Of a stretch of DNA of 7,981 nt, positions 7,646 to 7,981 are shown one piece after another. The notes beneath the pieces are model-generated. The model worked only from the letters and a program-made list of their open reading frames with translations, made no database searches and had not been told where the DNA came from. Origin of the DNA: Acetobacteraceae bacterium. GTDB lineage: Bacteria; Pseudomonadota; Alphaproteobacteria; Acetobacterales; Acetobacteraceae. The stretch lies in the NCBI GenBank assembly GCA_003133265.1, contig PKWQ01000276.1:1-7981 (forward strand), given 5' to 3'. The stretch's first letter is position 1. Each line of letters starts with the position of its first letter. Position numbers and translations under genes: made by a program.

Positions 7646-7650
7646 CCCCT
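7646..7650 (-). promoter_or_regulatory. Ribosome binding site that decides the aldolase start
   Basis: On the minus strand AGGGG ends seven bases before ATG at 7638. This rules out a start at the upstream in-frame ATG at 7770, whose extra 44 residues are arginine-rich and unlike any aldolase N-terminus. Confidence 0.75.
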
Positions 7651-7752
7651 GGTATGGTTGTGTCTGTGGCGGCCGGTCGGGCGAAGCGCAGCACGCGCGC
7701 GGGGCGCGGTCAACGCTCGTCTGGCATGACCGGCTCCGCCATTACCAGCGCA

Positions 7753-7780
7753 TTGCCGGCGGGGCCGCACCGACTATCTT
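7753..7780 (+). promoter_or_regulatory. Promoter candidate for the helicase gene, possibly giving a leaderless mRNA
   Basis: TTGCCG (7753-7758) and TATCTT (7775-7780) stand 16 bp apart, each matching four of six consensus bases. Transcription would begin only a few bases before ATG at 7790, and no purine-rich ribosome site precedes that ATG, so the message may be leaderless or nearly so. Confidence 0.35.
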
Positions 7781-7789
7781 TAGCCGATC

Positions 7790-7981
7790 ATGCAGACGGG
7801 CCGGCACGGCATCCAACACCCCACACGTCCGACACCGGCAACCGCGCTGCCGGCGCCCTTCGCCCAGTGGTTCGCCGCCCGCGGCTGGACCCCGCGTGCG
7901 CACCAGCTCGCCATGCTCGACGCGGCGCGCGCCGGCGCTTCCGTCCTGCTGATCGCGCCCACCGGCGGCGGCAAGACGCTG
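7790..7981 (+). CDS. Ligase-associated DEXH-box helicase, Lhr-like (partial, C-terminus off the right edge)
   Basis: Only the first 64 residues are present. After a poorly conserved, Pro/Thr-rich start, the sequence PAPFAQWFAARGWTPRAHQ (22-40) is followed by a Q-motif-like region and Walker A in LLIAPTGGGKTL (53-64). This combination is characteristic of the large (about 800-residue) superfamily 2 helicases of the ligase-associated DNA damage response group, which unwind DNA during repair. In other bacteria they sit next to an ATP-dependent DNA ligase, a metallo-beta-lactamase-fold exonuclease and a small phosphoesterase, so such genes may lie beyond the right edge. The gene is divergent from the aldolase and has no apparent functional link to the transporters. 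ATG at 7790 is the only ATG that keeps the whole conserved stretch, but it lacks a ribosome site. Confidence 0.85.
   Translation, partial: MQTGRHGIQHPTRPTPATALPAPFAQWFAARGWTPRAHQLAMLDAARAGASVLLIAPTGGGKTL

Noticed and set aside
7708..7713. TTGACC on the minus strand as the -35 box of an aldolase promoter
   Set aside because: No acceptable -10 box lies 16-18 bp downstream; that stretch is almost pure GC.

Overview
The window reads as chromosomal DNA of a high-GC alphaproteobacterium. Acetobacteraceae-like is my best guess, from composition, codon use and protein style; this is inference and no marker gene proves it. Eight protein genes fill almost all of it, most are metabolite-uptake genes, and no RNA gene, insertion sequence, phage gene or CRISPR array was seen.

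Left arm (1-1531, minus strand): a TRAP transporter, transcribed leftwards. It has a Tat-type DctP solute-binding protein followed by an overlapping or closely abutting DctQ small permease that runs off the left edge. The large DctM permease is presumably just outside. A 273-bp divergent control region (1532-1804) separates it from the next operon. That region holds a good sigma70-like promoter for the rightward operon, a perfect 16-bp palindrome just after its predicted start site, and a second dyad overlapping a weaker promoter candidate for the leftward genes.

Centre (1805-6720, plus strand): a complete branched-chain-amino-acid-type (HAAT/Liv) ABC importer in four genes. They are a periplasmic binding protein, a LivH permease, a 666-residue fusion of LivM permease with LivG ATPase, and a LivF ATPase. 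A perfect 17-bp hairpin with a 3-nt loop sits between the binding-protein gene and livH, where an mRNA processing or attenuation element would let the binding protein be made in excess. The fusion also carries about two more hydrophobic segments than a usual LivM.

Right arm: a convergent gene (6802-7638, minus) for an HpcH/HpaI-family class II aldolase with a lysine-rich tail. After a divergent 151-bp gap comes the first 64 codons of a ligase-associated DEXH-box helicase (plus), a DNA-repair gene unrelated to the transporters.

Taken together, the window looks like an uptake locus for small organic acids or amino-acid-like compounds. Two unrelated transporter types are controlled from one divergent region, and a nearby aldolase could act on a 2-oxo acid product. 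The substrates cannot be read from the sequence. I found no convincing undescribed system. The points most worth a second look are the LivM-LivG fusion with its extra segments, the intercistronic hairpin and the divergent operator region.
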